The notes below the pieces were generated by a model. The model ran no database searches, was not told the DNA's origin, and saw only the letters and a program-made list of their open reading frames with translations. Positions 8,605-17,422 of a stretch of DNA of 64,000 bases are shown in pieces (positions within the stretch are counted from its first letter, which is position 1; the number at the start of each line of letters is the position of its first letter). Both the position numbers and the translations under genes were made by a program. The DNA is from VXMF01 sp965206775 (lineage in GTDB: Bacteria > Acidobacteriota > Terriglobia > Bryobacterales > UBA6623): positions 2,170,001 to 2,234,000 of the forward strand of contig CBDBKU010000002.1 of NCBI GenBank assembly GCA_965206775.1, given 5' to 3'.

Positions 8605-9895
8605 CTAGTTGCGCTGGTTCCGCAACACTCGGATCCTGCGGCTGCGATTGTCGGCGAGCCAGATGTTGCCGTCGCGGTCCACCGCCATCTGCCTGACGGA
8701 AAACCCGCCGCTCCGCGCAGGCCGACCGTCGCTTCCATAGCCCGAGTCTCCCGCACCCGCAATCACCGACGCGACACATTCCCCATCGATTCTCAGCACC
8801 CGATATTGACCCGCGACAAGCAGGTTCCCGGCCTCGTCCAGCGCGAGCGCCTCAGTGAAGATGCTCCAGGAGTAAAGGTTCTTCACGGCGGAAATCACAC
8901 CGGATGCGTCGATCCGGCGGATCTGTTGGCCGTCGGAGATGTACACGTTACCCTTCCCGTCCGGGACGAGCCCCTTGCAAGGATCGCTGAGGCGGGCCAG
9001 AGCGGCCAGGCCGCCGTCGCCGTCACTTCCCCTCTCGCCCGTGCCAGCGATCGTCGAGATGCGACCTGCGGCATCAATCTTCCTGATGCGGTAGCTGCTC
9101 GAGGAAGCGACATACACATGGCCCACCGGATCCGCCGCAATCTCGCAGACACGGCCGAGCCGGGCTTCGGAGGCCGGCCCCCCGTCGCCGGAAAAACCCT
9201 CTTCCCCGGTTCCGGCCAGGATCGAGATCATGCCCGCCTGGTCAACCGTGCGAATCCTCCAATTCGACACGTCAGCGAAATGGACTCTTCCAACCCCGTC
9301 TGCCGCGACTGCACCCGGGCTTCTCAGCTCTGCCGCAGTCGCCGGCCCGCCGTCCCCGCTGTAGCCCGATATTCCGGATTCGGCGAACGGAGTCATCATC
9401 CCCGGAGCGTCCAGCTTCCAGACGCGGCCTCGGTCGCTGAAGACCACCTCTCCGGGGGCGATCGGAGCAACACCCGCCGGTCCCTCAAGCGGAAGCTCGA
9501 GAGCCATGCCCCCGTCTTCGGTCCATGGCGAGGCCCCTGAGCCCGCGAAGGTGCTAATGATGCCGCCCGAGTCGATTCGGCGGATCGTTCGGAATTCGGC
9601 CGCTTAAACGTTACCCATGCCGTCCACATCGACGGCGCGAGGGAAGCGCACGTACGCCTCGACCGCGGGTCCCCCGTCCCGTCGGCTACAGCAAGGCCCA
9701 CCCCCGGCGATTGTCGTGATCACGCCGGACTGATCGCCCCGACGAATCCTCCTGTTCCGGTAGTCGGCGATGTGAACCCTCCCAGCTTCGTCCACCGCGA
9801 CCCCCTCGTGCCGGTCGAACCGCGCCTCGGTCGCTGGCCCTCCGTCCCCTGAGTAGCCCTCCTCGCCCAATGGCACTAACGTTAGGATTTTCCTG
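8605..9895 (-). pseudogene. NHL-repeat protein, nonsense codon and lost 5' end
   Basis: Both parts encode NHL beta-propeller repeats of the type common in acidobacterial secreted proteins: IAGTGEEGFSGDGGPA, then a variable stretch, then GxVHFADxxNxRIR. At least five repeats are visible. One frame runs through from about 9895 to 8605 except for a TAA at 9604-9606. There the reading is GMGNV, stop, AAEFRTIRRID, where the repeat pattern expects Tyr, so a single base change is likely. Upstream of about 9895 the repeat pattern ends and the strand is antisense to ORF A copy 3, so the start is lost. A role in protein or ligand binding outside the cell is inferred only. Confidence 0.75.
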
Positions 9896-11162
9896 CTCAC
9901 TTGAGGTTGCGGGCTTCGACGGGGCCCATTGGAAGCCTTTCGGGTCCCAGTCGGCTGGTACTGGCTTCCGGCACGGGGACCCCCGCGTCCAGCTCGCATC
10001 GCTTGACGAGGCGATCCGGCGAATCCCGACGGTCGGGATTCCCAAAGACCTGCGACTGGAAGAAAGGAAGCGGCTGCTCGCCGGCTTCGGGACTCTGGGG
10101 CTGCAGCAGGCGAAACGGCGTCCCGAGCGGGCTGCGAACAGGCGCAAGCCTCGCCTGCCCGAACTGGACCGGCTCTCCAGGAACATGCGGGCCGAGCTGC
10201 TGCCGCATGTGGCTGTGGCGCTCGCGGGTACGGTCTACGCGTACTATCTCCGCCCCGAGGACCTTCCGGTCGCCGAGGATCCCCTGTTCCTGCGCAAGCA
10301 CGAGTTCTTCGATCTGGATCTCCCGTTTCTCGACAAGTTTCTCGGCGTGACGCAACTGAAGGGGATCGGGGAAGACACGGGCGCTTTCATCGAGGGCGGG
10401 TTCGCTGGAATCGCTACCGCCGCGGGCCGAATCGCCCAGTTCGGAGTGCGGGTACTGGATCCCGATGCAGCAGCGCTGGCTCAAATCGAAGTTGCATCGC
10501 TGCGATCGACTCGCTGGCGGGGGTTGCGCGAGGCCGACATGCGGCGTTTTTCGATGACGGTGCTCCTCGGGCGCGAATGGATCGTCGAGGCGGCATCCGA
10601 GGAGTCCTTGCGGTCCGGATTGCTGGGAGCCGTGGCCGGAGTCCTGTCCGCCAGCCGCACCCGCCAGGTGCTCTCGTCGCTTGACGAACGGAACTGGCCG
10701 GCTGTGCGGGGATCGTTCTCGCTGTCCGATCTCTATCGGCTGGGCCGGGCCCGGCTCTCCGCCTCTTCGGACGCGTTCCCGGAATCCCCGGTCGCCAGGG
10801 CCATTGCAGCGCTGCCCGCAGATGCCGCGTCCTGGGACGGGCTGGACCTGATGGGGTCGATACGGTCCAAGACCTTCGGCTATTCCCGGCCGCGCATGTG
10901 GGAGGATGCCCCGTACGAAGAATACGAGCGCTACCTTTCGGATCTCATGATCGCGGAACGGGCAGCGGAACTGAAGCTGTACCTGGTCCAGGCGGCCGAC
11001 AGCCTCGGCGTGCCCGTCGAGACGCTGGCCAGGGTTGCGGAACCTGCGGCGAAGCGCGTTCTGTCGGAGGTGCAGATGGGCGATCTGCGGGACTGGCGCT
11101 CGGTGCTGAGAACCTTCGCCGAGCGGACCCGCCCCGCCCTGCAGGAGGCGCTGCTGCGATGA
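9870..11162 (+). CDS. ORF A, copy 3 (longest)
   Basis: The frame encodes 430 aa. Residues from about 73 (FGTLGLQQAKRR) match copy 2 closely, and the last 262 match copy 1. Residues 12-72 (AGFDGAHWKPFGSQ, LDEAIRRIPTVGIPKDL) occur only here and may be native N-terminal sequence. The first 8-10 residues overlap the truncated end of the NHL gene on the other strand, so the true start is probably lost. The protein has no signal peptide, no membrane helix and no motif I know. TGA overlaps the VWFA ATG (ATGA). Function unknown. Confidence 0.68.
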   Translation: MALTLGFSCSLEVAGFDGAHWKPFGSQSAGTGFRHGDPRVQLASLDEAIRRIPTVGIPKDLRLEERKRLLAGFGTLGLQQAKRRPERAANRRKPRLPELDRLSRNMRAELLPHVAVALAGTVYAYYLRPEDLPVAEDPLFLRKHEFFDLDLPFLDKFLGVTQLKGIGEDTGAFIEGGFAGIATAAGRIAQFGVRVLDPDAAALAQIEVASLRSTRWRGLREADMRRFSMTVLLGREWIVEAASEESLRSGLLGAVAGVLSASRTRQVLSSLDERNWPAVRGSFSLSDLYRLGRARLSASSDAFPESPVARAIAALPADAASWDGLDLMGSIRSKTFGYSRPRMWEDAPYEEYERYLSDLMIAERAAELKLYLVQAADSLGVPVETLARVAEPAAKRVLSEVQMGDLRDWRSVLRTFAERTRPALQEALLR

Positions 11163-12085
11163 CCCGAGCTGCCGCCCTGCCCGTGGCCATCTCGCTCGCG
11201 CTCGCGCCCGGCGTCGGTTCGAGCCGCGCATTCGCGCAGGATCCGAATGCCGGTGTCCAGTTGCCGGATGCATCCGAGGATGCGATCTTCACCGCCGTAG
11301 CGAGGCTGGTCGAGGTCCACGTGAGCGTGGCGGACGGGAAGAGGCGCTACGTCTCCGGACTGACTCGTGACAGGTTTCGCGTGCTCGACAACGGCGAGCC
11401 GCAGGAGATCTCGGTCTTTGAAGCCGACGAATCCGGATTCTCGGGCGCGATCCTGCTCGACACGACTGGCAGCATGAAGCGGGCGCTTCCCACGGTGAAG
11501 CGGGCGATCCCGGAATTCATCGGCGATCTCCGATCGAACGACTCGGTTGCCGTGTACGCATTCAGAACGCAGCTAGAGCAACTGCAGCCGTTCACGCTGG
11601 ACAAGAACGAAGCGAAACGAGCTGTTCTGAAGACGCGTGCGGACGGTGCCACGGCGCTGTTCGATTCCGTGTATCGCGTCACGAAGGATCTCGCCGGGGT
11701 CGAGGGCAAGAAGGCGCTCCTGGTCTTTACCGACGGCGACGACAATTCCAGCGTGCTCAACGCCCGATCAGCGATCCGGCAGGCTCGAGCCGTCGGGGCG
11801 CCGGTATTCGCGGCGGCACAAGGGCAAGCTCTCGAGAACCGCGACCTGGTCAAGCAAATCCACGAGCTGTCCCGATCCACGGGCGGCATGGCATTCGAGG
11901 TCAAGAAGAGCGGCCAGGCGCAGCGGATCTTCTTCGAGATTTCCAGAGCGCTGAAGCATGGCTACCTGCTGGCATTTCGCCCGCCTCAGGCAACGAGCGA
12001 CGAGTGGCGAGACATCGAGGTGGCTGTGTCCGGAGTCAGGAGAGCGCAGATCCGCGCGAATAGCGGCTACTTCGCCGTTCCGTAG
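11159..12085 (+). CDS. secreted VWFA-domain protein, copy 3
   Basis: The protein has 308 aa with the same layout as copies 1 and 2: signal peptide cut after AFA, then the beta-rich N-domain, then the VWA domain with DTTGS at 101-105 and FTDGDD at 190-195. It differs at about a dozen positions, including Gly for Cys96 (FSGAILL), Arg for Ser in AFRTQLEQL, and RRAQIRANSG near the end. It is intact. Loss of the single mature-domain Cys argues against an essential disulfide. AGGAGG at 11143-11148 and overlap with ORF A set the start. Confidence 0.87.
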   Translation: MTRAAALPVAISLALAPGVGSSRAFAQDPNAGVQLPDASEDAIFTAVARLVEVHVSVADGKRRYVSGLTRDRFRVLDNGEPQEISVFEADESGFSGAILLDTTGSMKRALPTVKRAIPEFIGDLRSNDSVAVYAFRTQLEQLQPFTLDKNEAKRAVLKTRADGATALFDSVYRVTKDLAGVEGKKALLVFTDGDDNSSVLNARSAIRQARAVGAPVFAAAQGQALENRDLVKQIHELSRSTGGMAFEVKKSGQAQRIFFEISRALKHGYLLAFRPPQATSDEWRDIEVAVSGVRRAQIRANSGYFAVP

Positions 12086-12265
12086 GGCAGTGCTCCAGGA
12101 GCCTGGGCTGAATAGCCGGGGGGCTGCAGAGCGAGCCAGTCGTGCATGGTCTTAGCTGCGATGCGAGCGCTCCGGATGTCAGGTCCGAGAACCTGCAGGG
12201 CGGATTCTGGGGGGCGATCTCGGTCATACGGCCTCCTGTCCCGAAGTCAGGCGGCTGCGCTCGGG
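12086..12265 (+). repeat. shared 3' flank of cassette 3
   Basis: Starts GGGCAGTGCTCC like the other two flanks. It keeps the segment GAGCCAGTCGTGCATGG, then has an internal deletion of about 90 bases relative to copy 1. No gene is visible. Confidence 0.55.
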
Positions 12266-12386
12266 CGCGGTGGCGGTTGCGCGGATCGGCTCCTATGGTC
12301 TTGGGCATCTGACATGGCAAGGCTCGGCCCGGGTGCCCGAACCCGGTGCCCTTGACTTCGCACAGATGCCCGCCTATCATCCCGCC

Positions 12387-12761
12387 ATGGCCGGTTTCAG
12401 GATTGCGCTGCTGGTTTTGGCTGTGATCCACGCACTGTTCGTAGGACTCACATCCCTCGCTGGAGCATTTGCGGACGGTGGAGACGTCTGGCAGCGGCTG
12501 CTACTGGTGCTCCTGCATCCCCTCGGCGCCGCGGGGGTGCTTCTGCTAGTGCTTGTGCCCCGTCTCACCACGACCAGCATCCTCGCCACCGCGGCAATCC
12601 TGCTGGCAAACGCGATCGCCGACTTGGCCCTTGCGCAAAGGATTGCCGCGGGTGCAGCGAAGGGGGACTGGGAACTCGGGCTAGCGTTCTCGGTGGTTCC
12701 CGTCATCGGCATTGCCTATGCGCTGAGCCGTCTCCGGGCCAGTTGCCCAGGGGCCGGCTGA
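12387..12761 (+). CDS. small four-helix membrane protein
   Basis: The protein has 124 aa (MAGFRIALLVLAVIHALFVG). Four hydrophobic segments are evident near residues 5-25, 37-57, 64-84 and 100-118, with short polar loops, so it should be an inner-membrane protein. An ATG seven codons upstream (12366) is an alternative start. I recognise no family and it stands alone between the third cassette and the broken recombinase. The frame is clean. Confidence 0.6.
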   Translation: MAGFRIALLVLAVIHALFVGLTSLAGAFADGGDVWQRLLLVLLHPLGAAGVLLLVLVPRLTTTSILATAAILLANAIADLALAQRIAAGAAKGDWELGLAFSVVPVIGIAYALSRLRASCPGAG

Positions 12762-13181
12762 CACCAAGTCGGGTGCCTGCTGCCACGACGCAGTCGGAGT
12801 CACGGATTCCAGGCGGCCGGAACAACGGAAGCGCGTGCCGTGGGAGGGCAGGCCGCGGCCATCGCCTTTCAACAGGGATCGAGATCGTCTTCGGACTGCT
12901 TCTGCTCGCGTGCCGATTCCGGACAGGCTGGCGTGCGTGGACAGCCCCACGGGGCCACGCGACGGGGCCTCCTCCTCCCGGGGGCCGTCTCGTTCTGAGA
13001 CCGGGCCTACTCGCGCGCGATCGGGAGCTGCCCATGCTTGCGTCATGCTGAGTCCCTGCAAATGTGGAGTCGGGTACCGAAACCCTTGCGGCAGCAAGTC
13101 TCTGAAGGATTCCAACTCAACATAACCAAGCTCGTGACCGGGGTACCGCTGCTGGCACCCTTCCATGACAAGGAGGTCACG
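12762..13181. other. gap with no recognisable gene
   Basis: Short overlapping frames on both strands only, with none protein-like. The last 20 bases carry the ribosome-binding site of the recombinase remnant (AGGAGG at 13171-13176). Confidence 0.4.
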
Positions 13182-13715
13182 ATGCTCATCGACTTGTTCC
13201 CGCCGGCCCACGTCCGCTACACCTGCCTAGCCCTGCTCGGCACTCAGTCGGACGGGCTCGCCCGCTGGCTTGAGGCCCGCGGCTTCCCGGCCGAAGCGAT
13301 CCGCGAGCGGATCCGCAAAGCACCCGCCCTGGAGGCTCTGCGGCTGCCCCTCGGCAAGGGCGGCCTGGGCCAGCTCTCGCGAGAGCAGCTGCTGGCGCTG
13401 GCACCGCGACCAGCCCGCGATAGCGCGTACCTGCCGGCACTTCTGCGGTCCCTCCCCGCCTATCTCGACGAGCTCGGCCTGCTCGACAGACTGTCGCCAC
13501 GCCGGGCGCACGTCTCGTCAGCGCCTATCTCGAATTTCTCGGTCAAGTGCGCGGAGTCGCCGCCTCCACCCTCGGCTACCACGGCTACACCGCGCGGGAG
13601 CTGCTCGCCTTCCTGCGCTTCGACGACGAGCCGCCTGCGTTGCAGACGCTGGCCGCGCCCCGGATCGAGGCCCTCGTGCAGGCGGTCGCCGCACGCTGCG
13701 GCCGAGGAGACGTTC
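13182..13715 (+). pseudogene. tyrosine recombinase/integrase, N-terminal part
   Basis: The first frame from ATG 13182 reads MLIDLFPPAHVRYTCLALLG, FPAEAIRERIRKAPALEALR and LDELGLLDRL. Near 13511 the sense shifts to a second frame: SAYLEFLGQVRGVAASTLGY, then HGYTARELLAFLRFDDEPP, then AARCGRGDVQH. This is the N-terminal core-binding region of a phage-type integrase. It stops near 13715, so the catalytic domain with the R-H-R-Y residues is absent. AGGAGG precedes the start by five bases. One frameshift plus 3' truncation makes it inactive. Confidence 0.65.
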
Positions 13716-14201
13716 AACATTCGTCACCGGCATGGCTTGTAAGGACATCGGGCAGCGCGGCATCCCAGGGGATCCGCGGGCGTCCGCTGCCCCGCGCTTC
13801 GTGGAATCTGTTCCAGGCGATCTGCAGATTCCAGAAGCCCACCAGGATTCGTACGCGCATCGTCACACCAAAAACCCAGGGAGCCTCTGCGGGCTCCCTG
13901 GGGACATAGCTCCCGGTAGCAATGCGACCGGGGGAGGTAACGAAATTCGGTGTATACGTCGATCTGCAGCAGGTCAACGCATCTCGAAGTCAACATGCAT
14001 CGACCAGATCGGCATCGGTCGACTGGGCACGCGACAATCGGCACGATTGCCCAGGACCGCCGTCGAGACGCGGCGCGGGGCTTGCCGTACCATCCCGCGG
14101 GGTGCCTTCGCGGCGTGGTCACGCCTGCGCTTGGGGCACGACTGACCAGTCCCGCGATCGTTCATGGCGCTGACCGCTCCGCCGTACCGGACGCCCGACC
14201 A
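13716..14201. other. gap holding a terminator only
   Basis: Apart from the hairpin at 13870-13902 I see no gene. Several short frames exist, none protein-like. Confidence 0.4.
13870..13902 (-). terminator. intrinsic terminator on the minus strand
   Basis: CCCAGGGAGCC (13875-13885) pairs perfectly with GGCTCCCTGGG (13892-13902) around a 6-base loop. Read on the minus strand, the 11-bp stem is followed by TTTTT. It lies downstream of the XRE-ImmA and PIN operon and would end its transcript. Confidence 0.75.
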
Positions 14202-14277
14202 CTACCGTGCTCCCCATTTCGCACGGTCTTGGTCAAGCCAGTTCCGCGGCCACAACAGATGCGCGACCGCACCTGCC

Positions 14278-14795
14278 TCACCAATTCCCGTTTCTCTCGG
14301 CCAGAACCAACTCGACAAGCGTGCTCTCGTGCCATCGCCTTGTGTACGCGTTGCGCAGGGCGGTTGCCGGCCGATGGCCGACGTCGTCGAGCAATCCTTC
14401 CATCGATGCCAGCCTGTCGCGCAACCCCAGTCTGACGCCGCAACGGAGACTGGCCTCTTGTCCGGCCCGCACAGGATCCACTCGTCGTCGCGGCCCAATG
14501 CGTGTGCCCAAAGCGAAGCTTCGCCCCGATCCAACGCGATGTCGCCAGCCCTGATCGCGAGCGTGGACCGTTGTAAGTCCGCCACGGCACGAGCGGTTGC
14601 CAGCCTGCTTCGCAATTCAGTCTCGTCAACCTGCCGCTCGGGTCGGCGACGCTGGAAACCCGTTTGGGTTTCTGTCACGCAATCCTCCACGGTCTCCACT
14701 CGGTAGCCGCCGGTCAGCGCCCGCCACGATCCTGTCCAGTGCGCCTCCAGGATGACATTCGTATCGACCAGAACGGTGCCGCGATGCCTGGGCAT
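14278..14795 (-). pseudogene. PIN-domain protein, frameshifted
   Basis: The first frame (from 14795) reads GTVLVDTNVILEAHWTGSW, a PIN N-terminus with the acidic VDTN motif, and continues to ALGRDDEWILCGPDKRPVSV and ASDWG. The sense then shifts near 14431 to LRDRLASMEGLLDDVGHRP, NAYTRRWHESTLVELV and a stop at 14278. One missing base in a G run explains it. PIN domains are Mg-dependent ribonucleases. The gene follows the XRE-ImmA gene by 6 bases, a recurring pairing in which the XRE-ImmA protein is thought to control the nuclease. Without the frameshift it would be about 172 aa. Confidence 0.65.
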
Positions 14796-14801
14796 GACGC
14801 C

Positions 14802-15905
14802 TCATAGATCGGCCGCATGCGCGACGTCATGTGCCGCGAAAACATCCGCGAGATCGTCGACCGTCACATCCAGCAATGCAGCGGCCCGGCGCACCGAAAC
14901 CAGGCCATTCCCGATAGCAAGCCCGATCACTAACATGAACGTTCTCGAGAACAGCGGCGGGGGGACATCCTCCGCATCCTCGCGTCCGTTATTGCGCAAT
15001 GCCGCTTCCGGCACTGCCCGCGCTGTTGCCGACGTCAGGGCGCCCAGTGCAACCAGCCGCCATTTCAGCGCCGAAGCCGTCACGTGCAACTCGTTTGCCG
15101 CCGCATTCAGCCGCCCGACCAACGCATCCTGTGTGAGACGCGACCAATCGGCGAATCGCGCCAAGGTGCCTGCAGGCATCAGAACCGCTGCCGCAAAATT
15201 GTTGGCGAGCTGTTCGACGCGATTGCCGCCGGTCTCACTCGCCTCCTCCAGGTGCTTCGGCGGCATCGCGTCCCAGGTCAGGACATGAAACAGCTCGTGA
15301 GCGAGATCGAAATGACGGCGACCGACGACCTGGTGGCGGGAAATCAGCACTGAATCCAGTTCCGGGAGCCGGCATGCAGCACCGGAAATACCCGGATCGG
15401 CGTCGACCATCAGAACCAAGATGCCCAGCTCCCTTTCCATGACTTCCGCGAGGCGCGGCGCCGGCGCATCGCCTAGACCGTACTCGACGACGAACCGGTC
15501 GCCAGCCTGCATCGCGTCCTCAAACCGGGAATGGCGCACAAGGCCGAGCGCGCGGCGCATCAGCGCCGCCTCCCGTCGGACCTTCGGCGCAAGGATTCGG
15601 AACGCGGCAATCCAGCGACTCGCCCTCCTTTCGCAGGCTTCAAGCCGCTCCACGCCGATACCGGTCTGGCGCCATGAGAACCGGCCTTCCCCAGCGAGCA
15701 GGAAAGGATCGGTAAAGTACTCCAGCGGGGTGCCCAGCCTCTCGGCCGCGAGCACCAATTCCTCGGCCGTGACGCGTCTGGCGCCGGTCTCGATGGCCGA
15801 AATCGTCTGCCGATCGTTGAACCCAAGAACCTCTGCCAATTTCTCTTGGGAGAGCTTGCGTTCCTTACGCAACGCCTTGATCCGTTTTCCGATGAGCTGC
15901 GTCAC
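14802..15905 (-). CDS. XRE regulator with ImmA/IrrE metallopeptidase domain
   Basis: The protein has 367 aa. Residues 1-65 are an XRE helix-turn-helix (GKRIKALRKERKLSQEKLAE, NDRQTISAIETGARRVT). Residues about 150-290 hold the ImmA/IrrE zinc peptidase domain with H203-E-L-F-H207. These proteins bind DNA and cleave a partner or regulator, as in ImmA of ICEBs1. The start is GTG 15905, preceded by GGGGAGG seven bases upstream; the frame is open to an ATG at 15956 but lacks a ribosome-binding site there. It forms an operon with the broken PIN gene and ends at the terminator 13870-13902. The inverted repeat at 15928-15947 is a likely operator. Confidence 0.85.
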   Translation of the reverse strand: MTQLIGKRIKALRKERKLSQEKLAEVLGFNDRQTISAIETGARRVTAEELVLAAERLGTPLEYFTDPFLLAGEGRFSWRQTGIGVERLEACERRASRWIAAFRILAPKVRREAALMRRALGLVRHSRFEDAMQAGDRFVVEYGLGDAPAPRLAEVMERELGILVLMVDADPGISGAACRLPELDSVLISRHQVVGRRHFDLAHELFHVLTWDAMPPKHLEEASETGGNRVEQLANNFAAAVLMPAGTLARFADWSRLTQDALVGRLNAAANELHVTASALKWRLVALGALTSATARAVPEAALRNNGREDAEDVPPPLFSRTFMLVIGLAIGNGLVSVRRAAALLDVTVDDLADVFAAHDVAHAADL

Positions 15906-15927
15906 GATCCGACCTCCCCTCATATTC

Positions 15928-15947
15928 TTGCATCTTTTGATATGCAA
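15928..15947. promoter_or_regulatory. candidate operator of the XRE-ImmA gene
   Basis: TTGCAT and ATGCAA form an inverted repeat with an 8-base A/T-rich spacer, 22 bases upstream of the GTG start on the minus strand. Position and symmetry fit autoregulation by the XRE domain. Confidence 0.45.
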
Positions 15948-15956
15948 TGAAAACAT

Positions 15957-16717
15957 GCGCTTTGGTAATTGTGTACAACACCGAAGGTCAGCACCCGCAT
16001 TCCGCAGTACCGATCATGAGTCCACCGCGGACGCACACGCGTTCACCGGGCTTTCACCAAGCGGCGCTCCCGACCCTGGTGCTGACCGGCGCGCTGTCGC
16101 ACCTGCCGTCCACGTATGGCCCTCGGCCCCCGTTCTCGTTACCCTAGCGCACGACCCAAGGGCGTGCCTGCCGTGCACATACAGCCCTTGGCCGACGCCA
16201 CCGTCCGGCATTCTCCAGACCTAGTGGCCGTTCATCTTCCCGTCCACATACGGCCCTCGCCGGACTGATCTGGCCGCGGTCCCGGACGAAATCGAGGGTC
16301 GTGGTCCCGAGATCACCGACAAACGCCGTGCGTTGAATCGTCCACCCATCCTACGAGGCAGAGTCGTGATAGACTGCATAGGCTGGCTGGAAAAATCGAG
16401 GCGAAGGGACCGAGGAACGTCGTTCCGGCTTGGAATCGCCACGCATCGCAACCATCCAAGGACATGCTGATGGTGCTTAGTGTCCTCTTGGCCGGCGTCC
16501 AAACAAGGTCGGCTGTTCCATGAAGTCCGGAAACCTTGGCGCGAGGGGCACATGGGCCCACTTGAACCGTCTAGCGCGTCACCCACATCCGGGCCTCGCC
16601 TGCCGAGGGCGTACTGCAGGGCGGATAGAATCGAATTCGAAATATTATGGAGCAAGGTCATGGACCGTCATACCATGACTAACGACGATGCCCCTAGTTC
16701 CAGGGAGGGTCGGCGAG
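15957..16717. other. gap, no supported gene; three loose repeats
   Basis: Only short frames are present. A 146-residue minus-strand frame (16221-16661) has no recognisable features. The notable content is the three related segments at 16102-16262. Toward the right end, GGGAGGG at 16703-16709 is the ribosome-binding site of the next gene. Confidence 0.4.
16102..16262. repeat. three degenerate 27-bp repeats
   Basis: Related segments start at 16102, 16167 and 16236 (spacing 65 and 69). The core is CGTCCACGTATGGCCCTCGG in the first, with 3-6 differences in the others. The interval sequences differ from each other. Spacing resembles a CRISPR array, but the repeats are too divergent and too few, and no cas gene is near. 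Confidence 0.4.
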
Positions 16718-17419
16718 ATGCGGATTGAGCCGGAGATCAGCGGCGTGAGTGTGGTGCTGCTCGGGAACTTCAATCCAGCGATTTTCACGCCTGCTTGGTT
16801 TGCGCTCCACGGACTACTGCCCCAGAGCGCTGCGGAGAGTGCGAAGTTGGCGGTCGCCCACGAGCAGATTTCGGCATTTTCCACGGACTGGCTTCGTCTG
16901 GAGGTTACGGTCCAGCGTTTTAGCGCCCAGACCTTGCAGGCACCCTACGTACGCCTGCGTGACCTCGTCACCGCCGTGTTCAACGAGCATCTGTACCATA
17001 CGCCCATCAAATCGTTCGCTATAAACCGTACTGTTCATTTCCAGGTACGGAGTCTGAATGCAAGGGATCGAATTGGTAGGACGTTGGTACCGGTGGAACC
17101 ATGGGGTGCATGGCGGAATGACCTAGGGGCGACGGGTGAGCAAGGAGGAATGACTTCCGTGACGATGTCCCAAATCGACCCCGAGGGAAGAGCACCGGGA
17201 GGACGGATCAACGTTAAAGTGGAGCCCTCCAATCAGATCGGTCAGGGACGGCTCGGAGTCTTCGTTGATGTCAACGATCATTTCGTGATCGCTGACAAGC
17301 CGCCGCAGACGGGGAAGCAACTCGTGGGACTCATCGAAGGCAACTTTGATAAGTCGATTGGTCGAAGTGACGGTATCATTGATCACATCATGTCTTTGGC
17401 ATCTGGTCTGGAGGTTTAG
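16718..17419 (+). CDS. operon protein 1, unknown function
   Basis: The protein has 233 aa starting MRIEPEISGVSVVLLGNFNP. It alternates beta-type and helical stretches, with HLYHTPIKSFAINRTVHFQV near the middle and LGVFVDVNDHFVIADK near the end. There is no signal peptide or membrane helix, so it is probably cytoplasmic. GGGAGGG at 16703-16709 fixes the start. The next gene follows after three bases, and base composition is clearly less GC-rich than in the flanking DNA. I do not recognise the family. Tight coupling to a metallo-beta-lactamase-fold protein in a region rich in defence-like genes suggests a joint system. Confidence 0.7.
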   Translation: MRIEPEISGVSVVLLGNFNPAIFTPAWFALHGLLPQSAAESAKLAVAHEQISAFSTDWLRLEVTVQRFSAQTLQAPYVRLRDLVTAVFNEHLYHTPIKSFAINRTVHFQVRSLNARDRIGRTLVPVEPWGAWRNDLGATGEQGGMTSVTMSQIDPEGRAPGGRINVKVEPSNQIGQGRLGVFVDVNDHFVIADKPPQTGKQLVGLIEGNFDKSIGRSDGIIDHIMSLASGLEV

Positions 17420-17422
17420 GTT

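Noticed and set aside
9897..11273. A 458-residue open frame on the minus strand
   Set aside because: It is antisense to ORF A copy 3, has shadow-type composition and occurs only because the plus-strand gene is GC-rich.
16102..16262. CRISPR array
   Set aside because: Only three repeats, with several mismatches between them and unequal spacing, and no cas gene in the window.
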